Counted from the first letter of the stretch, positions 25,011 through 34,072 are shown. The stretch: DNA of 64,000 nucleotides from Butyricicoccus pullicaecorum (GCA_018365995.1 JAGZIY010000002.1:124001-188000); one strand, 5' to 3'. Notes: generated by a model from the sequence alone, not told the origin. Numbers and translations are program-made.

Positions 25011-26048
25011 TTAATCAACGTACAGATGCATTGGATACGTGAGATATTCTACATCATCTAGCTTTTCTATTGTTATATAACCAGCCGGTGCATTGAGCAC
25101 AGTTGGAATACGATCGACGATCGTTGCGCAGGTATGCTCGGGGGTTGCAGGCTTTACCACATGGAACTCTGTGGTCGGTGTGCCAATGATCTTCCAATCA
25201 CACATATCACCATCATCTGCTCCATAAACCTTACCGATGCACTGTGTCTCGATAACTGGACCTTGAAAGGTTTCCACAGTCACGACTGCGCTCATGCCAA
25301 TGCAGTTTCCTTTCGGAATAGTTGCGCCAAGTGTATCACTCCACAGGTCACTGTTATAGAAATAAGGGACACATTTCTGGCTAATCGACCGAATGGTCAG
25401 TCCCAGCTTATTTGCCAGCGCCTCATTGGAATTCCAAACATACGAAGGTTCCAAGGTTTCCGGATGCGCGATCTGTGCCTCAAACTCCTCTGGAGTCAGT
25501 CCAACACCATGCGCCTTTGCCAATGCCAATCCATAATCTTCTACATTATAGCTAACTGCACCTTCAATCTTTTCGATATGATGCACGCCGCCAGCAACCA
25601 TACCAACCATATTAATCCAGAAAATATCCTGCATACCCGTGCCTGTGATGGTGCAATGATTCTCCTTTGCCAGCTTATCCAAACGATTGGTTACTGCAGC
25701 GGCCGTTGTCCATGAATAGATTGCTTCTTCACAAGTTGTCACGACATTGATTCCACGAGAAAGACATCTTTCAAGATGTGGTTCCATATCTGACATAAAG
25801 CTGAAAAGTGTTACAACCGCAATATCTGCATCACACTCGTCTAGAACAGCATCTGCATCAGAACGAATCGGTACATTCAGCTTAACGCCCAGTTCCGCAA
25901 AATCACCAATATCCATTCCTACAATTGCTGGATTTGTATCAATTGCACCGACGATTTCTGCACCTTTCTCAAACAAATAACGCAGAATATATTTACTCAT
26001 TTTACCACAGCCATACTGTACAACACGGATCTTTTCACGATTTACCAT
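25011..26048 (-). CDS. 2,4-diaminopentanoate dehydrogenase-like NAD(P)-dependent oxidoreductase
   Basis: 345 residues of the dihydrodipicolinate-reductase-like fold. The N-terminal Rossmann segment is [17 protein letters not shown] and [17 protein letters not shown]. The C-terminal part resembles the 2,4-diaminopentanoate dehydrogenase (Ord) C-terminal domain. In amino-acid-fermenting Clostridia that enzyme deaminates 2,4-diaminopentanoate in oxidative ornithine breakdown. None of the other ornithine pathway genes (orr, ora, orS/orE) is visible, so the true substrate is open. ATG follows AAAGGA. It is a single-gene unit with a promoter having unusual spacing. Confidence 0.8.
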   Translation of the reverse strand: MVNREKIRVVQYGCGKMSKYILRYLFEKGAEIVGAIDTNPAIVGMDIGDFAELGVKLNVPIRSDADAVLDECDADIAVVTLFSFMSDMEPHLERCLSRGINVVTTCEEAIYSWTTAAAVTNRLDKLAKENHCTITGTGMQDIFWINMVGMVAGGVHHIEKIEGAVSYNVEDYGLALAKAHGVGLTPEEFEAQIAHPETLEPSYVWNSNEALANKLGLTIRSISQKCVPYFYNSDLWSDTLGATIPKGNCIGMSAVVTVETFQGPVIETQCIGKVYGADDGDMCDWKIIGTPTTEFHVVKPATPEHTCATIVDRIPTVLNAPAGYITIEKLDDVEYLTYPMHLYVD

Positions 26049-26108
26049 AACTGAATTTCCATCCTTTCAAGCTTTCCATTCAGGACGGCTCCGTCCGCCC
26101 TGCTTCAT

Positions 26109-26139
26109 AGTATAAAGGTTATCCCAAGTATAAGGTCAA
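26109..26139 (-). promoter_or_regulatory. Putative promoter of the diaminopentanoate-dehydrogenase-like gene
   Basis: Minus strand TTGACC (26134-26139) and TATACT (26109-26114) are 19 bases apart, longer than usual; a TTTATA two bases closer would give 17. The spacer holds a direct repeat ACCTTATACT / ACCTTTATACT, a possible regulator site. Confidence 0.45.
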
Positions 26140-26260
26140 CCTGCATAATTGATAGCGTTTTCGCATATTTTAACGATATTTCATGGGGACTTGGAAACCG
26201 CACAAACAGCTTTCTCTCCCCAATGTGCGGCAGGAATATCTGCAATGGACTAGATAATCC

Positions 26261-26574
26261 TCACACACCCATTTTCATAGGGAAATGCAAGCGCAGCTGC
26301 CCGTCGGCGCGGAACATATCAAGGGTTCTAGTGCAAATTCCCGATTTACAAACACAAAAACTTGTTTGGAGCGAAATCCCCTTTTTCCTGCGTAAAATAA
26401 TTCCGGATTGCACAAATAGATTGGCAGCAATTTGTCCCGTATCAGGCAGCCCTGTAAATCTTGCAGTATTCCCTTCGCGCACGCTTGAAAAGAGCAACCC
26501 CCAGTGATCGGATCATCGGTTTGATTAGAAACATGATTGTGGTTTTCCATTTGCCCAACTGTCAAAAAATGCAT
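26261..26574 (-). pseudogene. Possible small frameshifted gene of unknown function
   Basis: Tentative. On the minus strand a TATAAT box near 26597 and AGAAGG four bases before the ATG at 26574 precede the frame MHFLTVGQMENHNHVSNQTD. At a run of five G (near 26495) the frame degenerates. The frame reached by adding one G continues to a stop at 26261 with a more natural composition and ends DMFRADGQLRLHFPMKMGV. A hairpin (CCGCACA at 26198-26204 with TGTGCGG at 26223-26229) lies beyond it. No family recognised. It may be a recently broken gene, a sequencing error, or chance. The rest of the 690-base gap (26049-26742) holds only a promoter and a terminator. Confidence 0.3.
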
Positions 26575-26693
26575 AGAACCTTCTGCCTCTTTATTATATC
26601 CACATTCCTACAAGCATTATTCCAGAAATCAGCTTTTATCCATCTGCAGCGCAAATCTTACGTTTGTCTTTTCAGGGCAAAATCTTGCCTATA

Positions 26694-26733
26694 TGCAAAA
26701 AGGTCTGAAAGCATAAATACTTTCAGACCTCTT
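26694..26733 (-). terminator. Terminator of the oad cluster
   Basis: Perfect 11-base stem AGGTCTGAAAG (26701-26711 on plus) with CTTTCAGACCT (26720-26730). On the minus strand it is followed by TTTTTGC. It lies ten bases past the oadB stop. Confidence 0.9.
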
Positions 26734-26742
26734 TATAAAAGC

Positions 26743-27894
26743 TTAGCCGCCAAACACCTTAATCATAAAGCCTGCGGCAATCGCGGAACCAATCACACCT
26801 GCAACATTTGGTCCCATTGCGTGCATAAGCAGGAAGTTTGCAGGATTTGCCTTCTGCCCTTCAATCTGCGATACACGCGCTGCCATCGGAACTGCCGAAA
26901 CACCAGCAGAGCCAATGAGTGGATTAATCTTGCCTCCTGACAAATAATACATAAGCTTTCCACAAAGCAATCCGCCGACCGTGGACAACAGGAATGCAAG
27001 CAGACCCAGACCAATAATCATAAGCGTCTCTTTTCGTAGGAAGGTATCCGCAGTTGCCTTACAGCCAACAGATAATCCCAGAAAAATTGTAACAATATTG
27101 ATTAAGGCATTCTGTGCAGTATCTGATAGACGCTCTACCACACCACATTCTCGGAACAGATTTCCCAACATAAGCATACCAATGAGCGGCGCAGTCTCTG
27201 GCAGCAGTAAAATGACAAAAAGTGCAACAATAATCGGGAATGCAATCTTCTCCGCCTTGGAAACCTTTCGCAGCTGCTCCATCTTGACTTCGCGTTCTTT
27301 CTTGGTTGTCAAAAGGCGCATGAGCGGTGGCTGAATCATCGGAATGAGTGCCATGTACGAATATGCCGCAATCGCAATTGGGGGCAAGTATTCCGGCGCA
27401 AGTTTGGACGCTGTTAAAATTGCCGTCGGTCCATCTGCACCACCAATCACACCAATTGCAGCGGCAACCTTCTCTGGAAATCCAAAAGCAAGTGCCAGCA
27501 AAAATGCAGAAAAAATACCAAACTGTGCTGCTGCACCCAAAAGCATAGAAGAAGGACGCGCAATCAATGGTCCAAAATCTGTCATTGCTCCAATTCCAAG
27601 AAAGATAATTGAGGGATACACTGCATATTGTACACCCTGATAGAATACCCACAGTAAGCCCACATTTCCGTTGGCATCCGGTGGATTCAAAAGTCCTGTA
27701 AGCGGAAAGTTTGCCATCAGCACACCAAATGCAATGGGCACAAGCAGCAATGGCTCAAACTTTTTCACAATACCCATGTATAAAAGAACACAGGCAATCA
27801 CCAGCATAATGAGATTGCGTGGGTTCTCTGCGAGCGCTGCAAATCCAGATTGTCTAAAAATCTGTTCCAGCGTCCCAATAAAGGAGAATTCCAT
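26743..27894 (-). CDS. oadB: Sodium-translocating decarboxylase beta subunit (OadB/GcdB/MmdB family)
   Basis: Integral membrane subunit that decarboxylates carboxybiotin and pumps Na+ out. 383 residues with about nine to eleven hydrophobic segments. Family signatures include [17 protein letters not shown], the re-entrant [18 protein letters not shown] (containing the Asp essential for Na+ transport), and [20 protein letters not shown]. The C-terminus has [18 protein letters not shown] and [16 protein letters not shown]. An ATG at 27894 with GGAGGAG fits; a GTG codon precedes it. Last gene of the oadA-oadG-carrier-oadB operon. Confidence 0.95.
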   Translation of the reverse strand: MEFSFIGTLEQIFRQSGFAALAENPRNLIMLVIACVLLYMGIVKKFEPLLLVPIAFGVLMANFPLTGLLNPPDANGNVGLLWVFYQGVQYAVYPSIIFLGIGAMTDFGPLIARPSSMLLGAAAQFGIFSAFLLALAFGFPEKVAAAIGVIGGADGPTAILTASKLAPEYLPPIAIAAYSYMALIPMIQPPLMRLLTTKKEREVKMEQLRKVSKAEKIAFPIIVALFVILLLPETAPLIGMLMLGNLFRECGVVERLSDTAQNALINIVTIFLGLSVGCKATADTFLRKETLMIIGLGLLAFLLSTVGGLLCGKLMYYLSGGKINPLIGSAGVSAVPMAARVSQIEGQKANPANFLLMHAMGPNVAGVIGSAIAAGFMIKVFGG

Positions 27895-27909
27895 CACACG
27901 TCTCCTCCT

Positions 27910-28314
27910 TTAAGAAATCGTACACAGAGGTGTACCCGTCTCTACCGTACTGCCCTTATTGACAGAAACGGCGGTAATGGTGCCATCCCGTGACGCGCAA
28001 ATCTCATTTTCCATCTTCATTGCTTCTAAAATAAACAACACATCTCCAGCCTTGACTACTTTTCCCGCTTGGCAGCGGACATCCAAAATAGTCCCCGGCA
28101 TTGGTGCCATCATATCCTCTCCAGCCGCGGCGGGTGCTGCGGGTGTCGTCGGTACTACTGGCGCTGCTGGTGCCGAAGCAGGCGCAGCTGCCGGTGCTGC
28201 GGTCTGTGGTGTCTGTACACTTTTTGTTGATTGTCCAACATAGACCGCAGTAGCCTGCCCACGCTCGACCTCTACTTCATATTTATTTCCATTTAATGTA
28301 ACAACATATTTCAT
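27910..28314 (-). CDS. Biotin carrier protein (gamma-type biotinyl subunit)
   Basis: 134-residue biotinyl protein that shuttles CO2 from the carboxyltransferase to the membrane pump. It starts MKYVVTLNGNKYEVEVERG, then has a flexible Ala/Pro-rich linker of about 40 residues, then a lipoyl/biotinyl domain with the biotin site EAMKMEN (Lys modified). This is the arrangement of MmdC/GcdC-type carriers. The frame is open further upstream, but ATG 28314 after GGGGGA matches family starts. It lies between oadG and oadB with short gaps of 19 and 15 bases. Confidence 0.93.
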   Translation of the reverse strand: MKYVVTLNGNKYEVEVERGQATAVYVGQSTKSVQTPQTAAPAAAPASAPAAPVVPTTPAAPAAAGEDMMAPMPGTILDVRCQAGKVVKAGDVLFILEAMKMENEICASRDGTITAVSVNKGSTVETGTPLCTIS

Positions 28315-28333
28315 GGCTGATGATCCCCCTCTA

Positions 28334-28681
28334 TCAAAGTGCTTTAATCTTTTTGAATATGAGCTCAGATACCGGAATACCGGTCTCATGACTTACAATC
28401 GCCATCACACAAGCTGCTGTTTTCTCATCCACATCAACCAACAAGATTTCTCCGCCATACACAGAAGGCGCTGCTTCCTGCATCGGTGTGGCGGTAGATT
28501 TTGGCTGCTCTGCCGTCGGTTTTGTCTGCTCTGTTTGTCGGGAAGAAAACGGATCCTCTGCAAATGCACGCACAAGGCGAGAGGTAATCGGAATCAGAAA
28601 GCATAAGGTTGCGAGTACCAAAAAGACGATCACAATACCTGAAGCTGCAATTAACAGCGCCTCTGGTGTGAGTTTACCCAT
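28334..28681 (-). CDS. OadG-family small subunit of the sodium-pumping decarboxylase
   Basis: 115 residues: one N-terminal transmembrane helix (ALLIAASGIVIVFLVLATLC), a Pro/Thr/Gln-rich linker, and a C-terminal conserved piece (DEKTAACVMAIVSHETGIPV) typical of OadG/MmdD delta-type subunits that hold the complex together. The ATG shares its A with the stop of oadA (TAATG), a sign of translational coupling. Sequence divergence is usual for this subunit, so the call relies on topology plus operon context. Confidence 0.85.
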   Translation of the reverse strand: MGKLTPEALLIAASGIVIVFLVLATLCFLIPITSRLVRAFAEDPFSSRQTEQTKPTAEQPKSTATPMQEAAPSVYGGEILLVDVDEKTAACVMAIVSHETGIPVSELIFKKIKAL

Positions 28682-30060
28682 TATTGCACCTCCTCAATGC
28701 TATACGGAGCAACCAACGCACGTTTTCTCTCACGCTCTGCAAAATATTGTTCCGCCTGCTGTGGGAATGTAATATAAGATAACACGTCCAAGTCATTTTC
28801 TGCACGATTCCCAAGCTCTGCCTTTGCTTTTGGGAATTCCGGCTCCAAGGTATCTGCATACCGTCCCGTAATTGGTTTCTCTCCCTCCAACACGCTTTGT
28901 GTAAGTGCCGGATCGATCTTTCCGGGTGCTTTGCCATATTCCCCGCGGATGTATGCCTTGATCTCTTTTCCAATGCTCTTATAGCGCTCTCCCATCAATA
29001 CGTTGACTGCTGCCTGCACACCAACCATCTGACTCAATGGTGTAACGAGCGGCGGATACCCCAAATCTGCACGTACACGAGGAGTTTCTTCCAACACCTC
29101 GTCCAAGCGATCGATCGCATTTTGTGCCTTAAGCTGTGCGACCAAATTGGACAGCATACCTCCCGGGATTTGATATGTCAATACATCTGTCTTTGTTATC
29201 AGCACATAGGGATCGAAAATACCATCTTCCAAAAACTTCTTCTGTACCGGAATAAAGAAATCATTGATCTTCTTCAGAGCAGCAGCATCTGTTCCACACG
29301 AAATTCCCATTTGTTCTAAGGCATAGACCATTGTTTGGGTTGCTGGCTGACTGGTACCGCCGGAAAAGCAAGCAGTTGCCGTGTCGATTCCGGACGCTCC
29401 TGCTTCTGCTGCTTTCAAATAGGTCATAGCGGCAAGCCCTGTGGTCATATGGGTGTGTACGAATATGGGAATATGGATTTCTTTCTTGATCGCGCTGACC
29501 AAATCAAAACATTCCTTTGGACTCATAATGCCAGCCATATCCTTAATACATAGCGACTGACAGCCCATCTGTTCAATCTCTTTGGCAAGTCCAACATACA
29601 GTTCCAGATTGTGGATTGGAGATAATGTATAGCAAATTGCACCCTGCGCATGTCCGCCTGCTTCGAGGCACGCCTCCACAGCTGTTCGGATATTGCGCAA
29701 ATCATTCAGTGCATCAAAAATTCGAATAATATCGATTCCATTTTCTACCGCTGCACGCACAAAGCGCTTGACGGTATCGTCTGAATAATGATGATAACCA
29801 AGTAGATTCTGACCGCGCAGCAGCATTTGCAGCTTGGTACGCTTCATGTGCTTTTTAATGGTTCGCAGACGCTCCCACGGATCCTCTGTCAAATAGCGCA
29901 GGCAGGAATCAAACGTCGCGCCTCCCCAACATTCAATTGCATAGTAGCCAGCCGTATCCATTTGATCTAAAATGGCCTCAAAATCTGACTGCGGCATTCG
30001 AGTTGCCATCAGCGATTGTTGGGCATCACGCAATACAGTTTCTGTAATCTTCATTTCCAT
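28681..30060 (-). CDS. oadA: Oxaloacetate decarboxylase alpha / pyruvate carboxylase subunit B carboxyltransferase
   Basis: 459-residue biotin-dependent carboxyltransferase of the PYC/OadA TIM-barrel family. It moves CO2 between oxaloacetate (or another acyl substrate) and biotin. Motifs are ETVLRDAQQSLMATRM at the start, ECWGGATFDSCLRYL, FDALNDLRN, CIKDMAGIMSP (Lys), VHTHMTTGLA (metal His pair) and TACFSGGTSQPATQTMV. It lacks its own biotin domain, which is encoded two genes downstream. Presence of OadB and OadG makes the Na+-pumping decarboxylase role likely. Oxaloacetate is the probable substrate, judging from the alpha subunit. Start ATG 30060 after AAGGAAG; a TTG lies just upstream. Confidence 0.93.
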   Translation of the reverse strand: MEMKITETVLRDAQQSLMATRMPQSDFEAILDQMDTAGYYAIECWGGATFDSCLRYLTEDPWERLRTIKKHMKRTKLQMLLRGQNLLGYHHYSDDTVKRFVRAAVENGIDIIRIFDALNDLRNIRTAVEACLEAGGHAQGAICYTLSPIHNLELYVGLAKEIEQMGCQSLCIKDMAGIMSPKECFDLVSAIKKEIHIPIFVHTHMTTGLAAMTYLKAAEAGASGIDTATACFSGGTSQPATQTMVYALEQMGISCGTDAAALKKINDFFIPVQKKFLEDGIFDPYVLITKTDVLTYQIPGGMLSNLVAQLKAQNAIDRLDEVLEETPRVRADLGYPPLVTPLSQMVGVQAAVNVLMGERYKSIGKEIKAYIRGEYGKAPGKIDPALTQSVLEGEKPITGRYADTLEPEFPKAKAELGNRAENDLDVLSYITFPQQAEQYFAERERKRALVAPYSIEEVQ

Positions 30061-30126
30061 CAAATCGTCACTTCCTTTTCCACAGGCTTTAACTCACACG
30101 TGGACATTACAAGTCCTGTCTCTGTT

Positions 30127-30154
30127 ATCATATCACAATTACACCTAAAATAAA
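30127..30154 (-). promoter_or_regulatory. Possible promoter of the oad operon
   Basis: Minus strand -35 TTTATT (30149-30154), 16-base spacer, -10 TATGAT (30127-30132), about 70 bases before oadA. The -35 is weak. Confidence 0.45.
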
Positions 30155-30236
30155 ACATTTGACAGCCGTTCAATCCACAAAAAACAATACAGTTTATCAG
30201 TTTTTCTGAAATCCCATGCAAATCACTCGCAAACCA

Positions 30237-30265
30237 TTGACTTTTCAGAAAAGATACGGTATTAT
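30237..30265 (+). promoter_or_regulatory. Probable promoter of tRNA-Arg
   Basis: -35 TTGACT (30237-30242), 17-base spacer, -10 TATTAT (30260-30265). It lies about 90 bases before the mature tRNA and would require 5' processing. With the oad promoter it accounts for the 300-base gap between oadA and the tRNA. Confidence 0.55.
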
Positions 30266-30361
30266 TAAAAAATATAATGATAGATTTTGACATTTCAAAT
30301 ATATCTACATCCTTTCCGGAAATCTTCCTTTGGGAATTTTCCTGTACCCTCAATTGTATAT

Positions 30362-30438
30362 GTCTCTGTAGCTCAGCTGGATAGAGCGTTCGCCTCCTAA
30401 GCGAAAGGCCGTGGGTTCGAATCCCGCCAGGGACGCCA
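30362..30438 (+). tRNA. tRNA-Arg (anticodon CCU)
   Basis: 77 nucleotides forming a full cloverleaf. Acceptor strands are GTCTCTG and CAGGGAC (one G-U pair), D-stem GCTC/GAGC, anticodon stem TTCGC/GCGAA with loop CTCCTAA (CCU reads AGG codons), a five-base variable loop, and T-arm GTGGG TTCGAAT CCCGC. The discriminator G and CCA end are encoded. A terminator follows. Confidence 0.97.
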
Positions 30439-30444
30439 AGAAGC

Positions 30445-30486
30445 AAAGTCGTAATCTCTTTTTAGAGTTTCCGACTTTCTTTTCAA
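30445..30486 (+). terminator. Terminator after tRNA-Arg
   Basis: Stem AAAGTCG (30445-30451) with CGACTTT (30472-30478) enclosing an inner CTCT/AGAG stem, then TCTTTTC. Confidence 0.85.
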
Positions 30487-30576
30487 TTCTGCACCATTCT
30501 TCCGGTTGCACTCAAATAAAATAGAGACGGTTTTGTATCATGTTCAGCCGCTCCACCATTCCATTACTGAGGTAAT

Positions 30577-31623
30577 ATGATTATGAATAAATATGCACTT
30601 CTCCTAAATCCCGGGCACAATCGTGTTTATTATAAATCCTCTCAACAGCTTTCTGTTGCTGAATTTTCCATTCTGGCACAAACGATGGACTGTTCCCCTG
30701 CTGATATCCATATAGAACAGATTGCCGGCGTTTATTATCTGATATTTTCTGCCGCACAGCCTCTGGACAAGAACGATTTGAACCGAATCGCACGTCTATC
30801 CTTTGTGTTTGCGTTGTATCATATAGAAGCCGCGCTTTTGCGTCCAATCCCGATCCCACAGGTCGATCTGACTGAAATCAATATCAGCAGCCTATTCAAG
30901 TACACGGGAAAAACCAACGAACTATTCACTCGTATGATGATCAATGTGGCCGTTTCCTCCTGCCAAATCGCGGAACCCAAGCGCATCTCTCTGCTCGACC
31001 CCATTGCCGGAAAGGGTACAACTCTGTTTGAGGGTATCAGCATGGGGTTTGATTGCTGCGGCATTGAAATTGGTGAGAAAGCAGCCGCAGAAGGCTACCA
31101 CTATCTAAAAAAATATTTGGAGGTTGAGCGCATCAAGCATGTGACCAATCTGCAAAAACAGAGCGGTCCCAACAAATCCTTTACCGCAAGGCACTATGCA
31201 ATCGATTTTGCCAAAAGTAAGGCAGCGTTCAAAAATCACCAAGAGCAGCATTGGGAAATGGTGGCTGGCAACTCTGTGTATGCAGACCAGTTCTTCCGGA
31301 AAAACACATTCCATATTCTGGTTGGTGATTTGCCTTATGGAGTACAGCATGGCAATGTAACAGGCGAAAAGCAATCCTCTTTGACCCGAAACCCCAAAGA
31401 ACTGGTGGCTGCTTGTCTGCCTGCTTGGAAAAATGTTCTGCAAGCCGGCGGTGTGTTGGTTCTGGCTTGGAATACCCATGTTTTTCCAAAAGCACAATTT
31501 GCAGCACTTTTAGAGCAGCAGGGTTTTGATGTTTTATTAGAAGGTTCTTACAGCCAATTCGTACACCGTGTCGATAACGCCATTATGCGCGATATCATCG
31601 TTGCTCGAAAACCAATCCGGTAA
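30577..31623 (+). CDS. TRM11-like SAM-dependent RNA/DNA methyltransferase
   Basis: 348-residue putative methyltransferase of the UPF0020/TRM11 type. The N-terminal half has no clear domain but is typical of this group. The SAM-binding motif is SLLDPIAGKGTTLFEGISMG at about 145, followed by the acidic CCGIEIGEKAA, and the catalytic motif appears as GDLPYGVQ (the N/D-P-P-Y class) near 250. Such proteins usually methylate N2 of guanosine in tRNA, though the substrate here is unproven. The placement just after a tRNA gene is suggestive only. ATG 30577 or 30583 may be used; GAGG precedes both. Confidence 0.82.
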   Translation: MIMNKYALLLNPGHNRVYYKSSQQLSVAEFSILAQTMDCSPADIHIEQIAGVYYLIFSAAQPLDKNDLNRIARLSFVFALYHIEAALLRPIPIPQVDLTEINISSLFKYTGKTNELFTRMMINVAVSSCQIAEPKRISLLDPIAGKGTTLFEGISMGFDCCGIEIGEKAAAEGYHYLKKYLEVERIKHVTNLQKQSGPNKSFTARHYAIDFAKSKAAFKNHQEQHWEMVAGNSVYADQFFRKNTFHILVGDLPYGVQHGNVTGEKQSSLTRNPKELVAACLPAWKNVLQAGGVLVLAWNTHVFPKAQFAALLEQQGFDVLLEGSYSQFVHRVDNAIMRDIIVARKPIR

Positions 31624-31667
31624 TATGATAAAATCCAAGGATATATACCTTGGATTTTGAACATTTT

Positions 31668-31711
31668 AAGTCGCTTTTCTCCGCAAAGCAAATGGAGAAG
31701 CGACTTTTTTT
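31668..31711 (+). terminator. Terminator after the TRM11-like gene, preceded by a second hairpin
   Basis: Long hairpin AAGTCGCTT...CTCC with GGAGAAGCGACTT, then seven T. Just upstream (31630-31657) another perfect stem, AAATCCAAGG with CCTTGGATTT, follows the stop codon, so two hairpins lie in tandem. Beyond, 31712-31849 shows no feature. Confidence 0.85.
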
Positions 31712-31849
31712 ATCCTCCTAAATGGGAAAACTGTTACAACTCGGAGTCATTTTCCGGTTGAATCATCTAGACTGTGATGCAGGACTGGATACCAGAAGTT
31801 TCCCCATTTATACACAGCCTGCCAAACAAAACTAGCCGCATCACAATCC

Positions 31850-32362
31850 TTATGCACTCAAATATAATCCTCCCTGTGCGTCCTTGAGCGCATCTGGATA
31901 CAGCTCCACAGCCTGTACATAAATATCTGGAATCTGAGAGCAATTTTGCAGTCCGAATTCTGTGACCGAACGAAACCCAAATCTGCTATAATATGAGGGA
32001 TCTCCTACCAGAAATGCCGCACGATATCCAAGCGCTGCACCATATTCACATGCCGCTTTGACAAGCGCACTGCCAACCCCTTGTCCCTGAAACATCGGCG
32101 CAACACTTAAAGGTGCGAGATACAAGGCAGGTACCGTAGACGCCATCTCATAATCCTCATGTACCGTCATCAGGATATGCCCAATGATATCCCCCTGACT
32201 CTCTGCCACCAACTCAAGCTGCGGGATATACTCCTTCCTGCCCCGCTGCTTAACAATCCAATTTTGCTCCTGACCATCAGAAATCTGCGACCCAGAAAAT
32301 GCTTTCTTTACCATTTGATAAATCGCCCGATGATCTCCCAGCTTTGCCTGCCGAATGTGCAT
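31850..32362 (-). CDS. GNAT family N-acetyltransferase (YhbS-like)
   Basis: 170-residue acetyl-CoA-dependent acyltransferase. It begins MHIRQAKLGDHRAIYQMVKK. The acetyl-CoA loop is MFQGQGVGSALVKAA (Q/RxxGxG/A), and VGDPSYYSRFGF is the hallmark of the YhbS subgroup. Substrate unknown. ATG 32362 follows AGAGG at five bases; the longer frame (to 32407) overlaps a terminator-like hairpin. An extended -10 promoter lies beyond that hairpin. Confidence 0.88.
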   Translation of the reverse strand: MHIRQAKLGDHRAIYQMVKKAFSGSQISDGQEQNWIVKQRGRKEYIPQLELVAESQGDIIGHILMTVHEDYEMASTVPALYLAPLSVAPMFQGQGVGSALVKAACEYGAALGYRAAFLVGDPSYYSRFGFRSVTEFGLQNCSQIPDIYVQAVELYPDALKDAQGGLYLSA

Positions 32363-32393
32363 GATATCCTCTCTCCCTGTGTACAAATAGACG

Positions 32394-32432
32394 CAAAAAA
32401 ACGGCACAGGCTCATCCTATTTGCCGTTTTTT
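32394..32432 (-). terminator. Terminator after cls, within the GNAT leader
   Basis: Stem AAAAAACGGCA with TGCCGTTTTTT (32394-32432), T-run on the minus side. It ends cls transcripts, but also lies between a probable promoter (TGTTATAAT, -10 at 32462-32467) and the GNAT gene, so it could attenuate that gene. Confidence 0.8.
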
Positions 32433-32461
32433 ATCTCGTGGCTTTTCCGCATACCTATTTT

Positions 32462-32470
32462 ATTATAACA
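32462..32470 (-). promoter_or_regulatory. Extended -10 promoter, probably for the GNAT gene
   Basis: Minus strand TGTTATAAT, with the perfect -10 at 32462-32467 and the TGn element just upstream. No recognisable -35. Confidence 0.5.
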
Positions 32471-32509
32471 TACGCCCCATTATGAAGAAAATGGCTTTTT
32501 GATGAAAGC

Positions 32510-34036
32510 TTACAGCATGGGTGCGAATAATCTCAAGATAGAACCGATGATGGAAGAAATCCATGGCACATTGCGAAACCAATCCCCATCTACCTCCCGA
32601 CTCATTCCAATGGTTTCCAAAATGTCGTTCCGGATCTCAGTGATGGTTTCTCCACCATACAGCAAGGTTCCACATTCAAAATGCAGGAAAAATGAACGAA
32701 AATCCATATTCATAGTGCCAACAATTGCAACATCATCATCCGATACTATCATTTTCGCATGAAGAAAGCCCGGACGATATTCATAAATCTTAACACCCGC
32801 ACGGCATAGCTGTAAATAATAAGAGCGTGTTACCTGATAGACTGCCTTTTTATCCGGAATTCCAGGTGTCACAATCCGTACATCTACACCGCTCTGTGCT
32901 GCAACAGTCAGGGCAGTAATCATCTCATTATCCAAAATCAGGTATGGCGTCGTAATATATACGTATCGCTGCGCACGGTTTATGATGTGCATAAACGCCG
33001 TTTCTCCAACATTGCGATCGTCCAGCGGACTGTCATAAAACGGCTGTACATAGCCATCTCCACAGCGCACCTCGGTCGGCATATAGCGTTCTCTGTCATA
33101 AAACTGTTCTTTCGTGGCATATTCCCACATTTGCAGGAACATTTCTGTCATATTCGCAACGCCCGCTCCAGCGAGGCGAACACCGGTATCCTTCCAATGT
33201 CCAAAACGAACCTTAACATTGATATATTCATCTGCAAGATTGATTCCACCCATAAACCCAATATTTCCATCTACCACGCAAATCTTACGGTGATCTCGGT
33301 TATTCAAGTAAGTGTTTAAGGTTGGAATGAACCGATTAAAACGCACCGCACGGATTCCCAAGCCACACAAATACTGATCATAAGCATGCGGCAAGGTGCT
33401 CAGGCAGCCCGCATCATCATAGAGCACTCGCACCTCTACGCCTGCTTTGACCTTACGCACCAGAATATCCAACAGTGTATTCCACATTGTGCCTTCTTCA
33501 ATGATAAAGTACTCCATAAAGATAAAGCGGTCTGCCTGCTCAAGTGCCTCACACATTGCAGAAAACTGCTTTTCTCCCACCGGATAATAGTTTGTAACGG
33601 TATCTGCCCAAACTGGCATTGCAGATTCATTTTCAATATAACGTGCACCACGTGTATGACGCGGCAGAGCAACAGATAAGGCTTCGCTCGCAGGTGCAAC
33701 CGGTGCTCCGGAGAAATCTGGATGCTGTAGAGTCTGGCGGTGCCGCGTTCGTGCGTGATTAAACGGGGTATTGCCCCATAACAGATAAAACAGTCCACCA
33801 AAAATTGGAAACAGTAAAATAAGTACGATCCACGGAATTTTATAAGCCGGATTGTCATATTTTCGAATAAGCCAGATCACCATCACAGCACTGATGATGT
33901 GACAAACACGGTAAATCCACATCCAGCGCCAGCTCAGAAATGTCACAAGCCAGATCATTCCTGCCGCCTGCAACAGCAGCAATGCACCACCGACTACCCG
34001 ACGATCACTTAATAGTCCCTGTAATTTCTTTAACAT
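32510..34036 (-). CDS. cls: Cardiolipin synthase (phospholipase D superfamily)
   Basis: 508-residue membrane enzyme joining two phosphatidylglycerols into cardiolipin. Three hydrophobic segments at the N-terminus (about 14-95) anchor it. The two HKD motifs are NNRDHRKICVVDGNIGFMGG (about 275) and FLHAKMIVSDDDVAIVGTMN (about 450). PLD-N-like segment KIPWIVLILLFPIFGGLFYLL is also typical. The frame extends 34 codons upstream, but ATG 34036 has GGAGG at four bases and the promoter lies within the extension. Single-gene unit. Confidence 0.94.
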   Translation of the reverse strand: MLKKLQGLLSDRRVVGGALLLLQAAGMIWLVTFLSWRWMWIYRVCHIISAVMVIWLIRKYDNPAYKIPWIVLILLFPIFGGLFYLLWGNTPFNHARTRHRQTLQHPDFSGAPVAPASEALSVALPRHTRGARYIENESAMPVWADTVTNYYPVGEKQFSAMCEALEQADRFIFMEYFIIEEGTMWNTLLDILVRKVKAGVEVRVLYDDAGCLSTLPHAYDQYLCGLGIRAVRFNRFIPTLNTYLNNRDHRKICVVDGNIGFMGGINLADEYINVKVRFGHWKDTGVRLAGAGVANMTEMFLQMWEYATKEQFYDRERYMPTEVRCGDGYVQPFYDSPLDDRNVGETAFMHIINRAQRYVYITTPYLILDNEMITALTVAAQSGVDVRIVTPGIPDKKAVYQVTRSYYLQLCRAGVKIYEYRPGFLHAKMIVSDDDVAIVGTMNMDFRSFFLHFECGTLLYGGETITEIRNDILETIGMSREVDGDWFRNVPWISSIIGSILRLFAPML

Positions 34037-34072
34037 ATTTCCTCCAAAAATTGACGCGGATCCCTTTTCTTC

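Noticed and set aside
26461..26940. 159-codon plus frame overlapping the end of oadB
   Set aside because: It runs antisense through the oadB C-terminus and the terminator and shows no family features.
30190..30260. Inverted TTTTCTGAAA / TTTCAGAAAA arms upstream of the tRNA
   Set aside because: AT-rich arms separated by about 30 bases with no clear role; could be chance in this composition.
30060..30446. Open frame on the minus strand opposite the tRNA with RTHGLSLRRRTLYPAELQ-like text
   Set aside because: This is the translation of the antisense of a tRNA gene, a well-known source of false proteins in databases.
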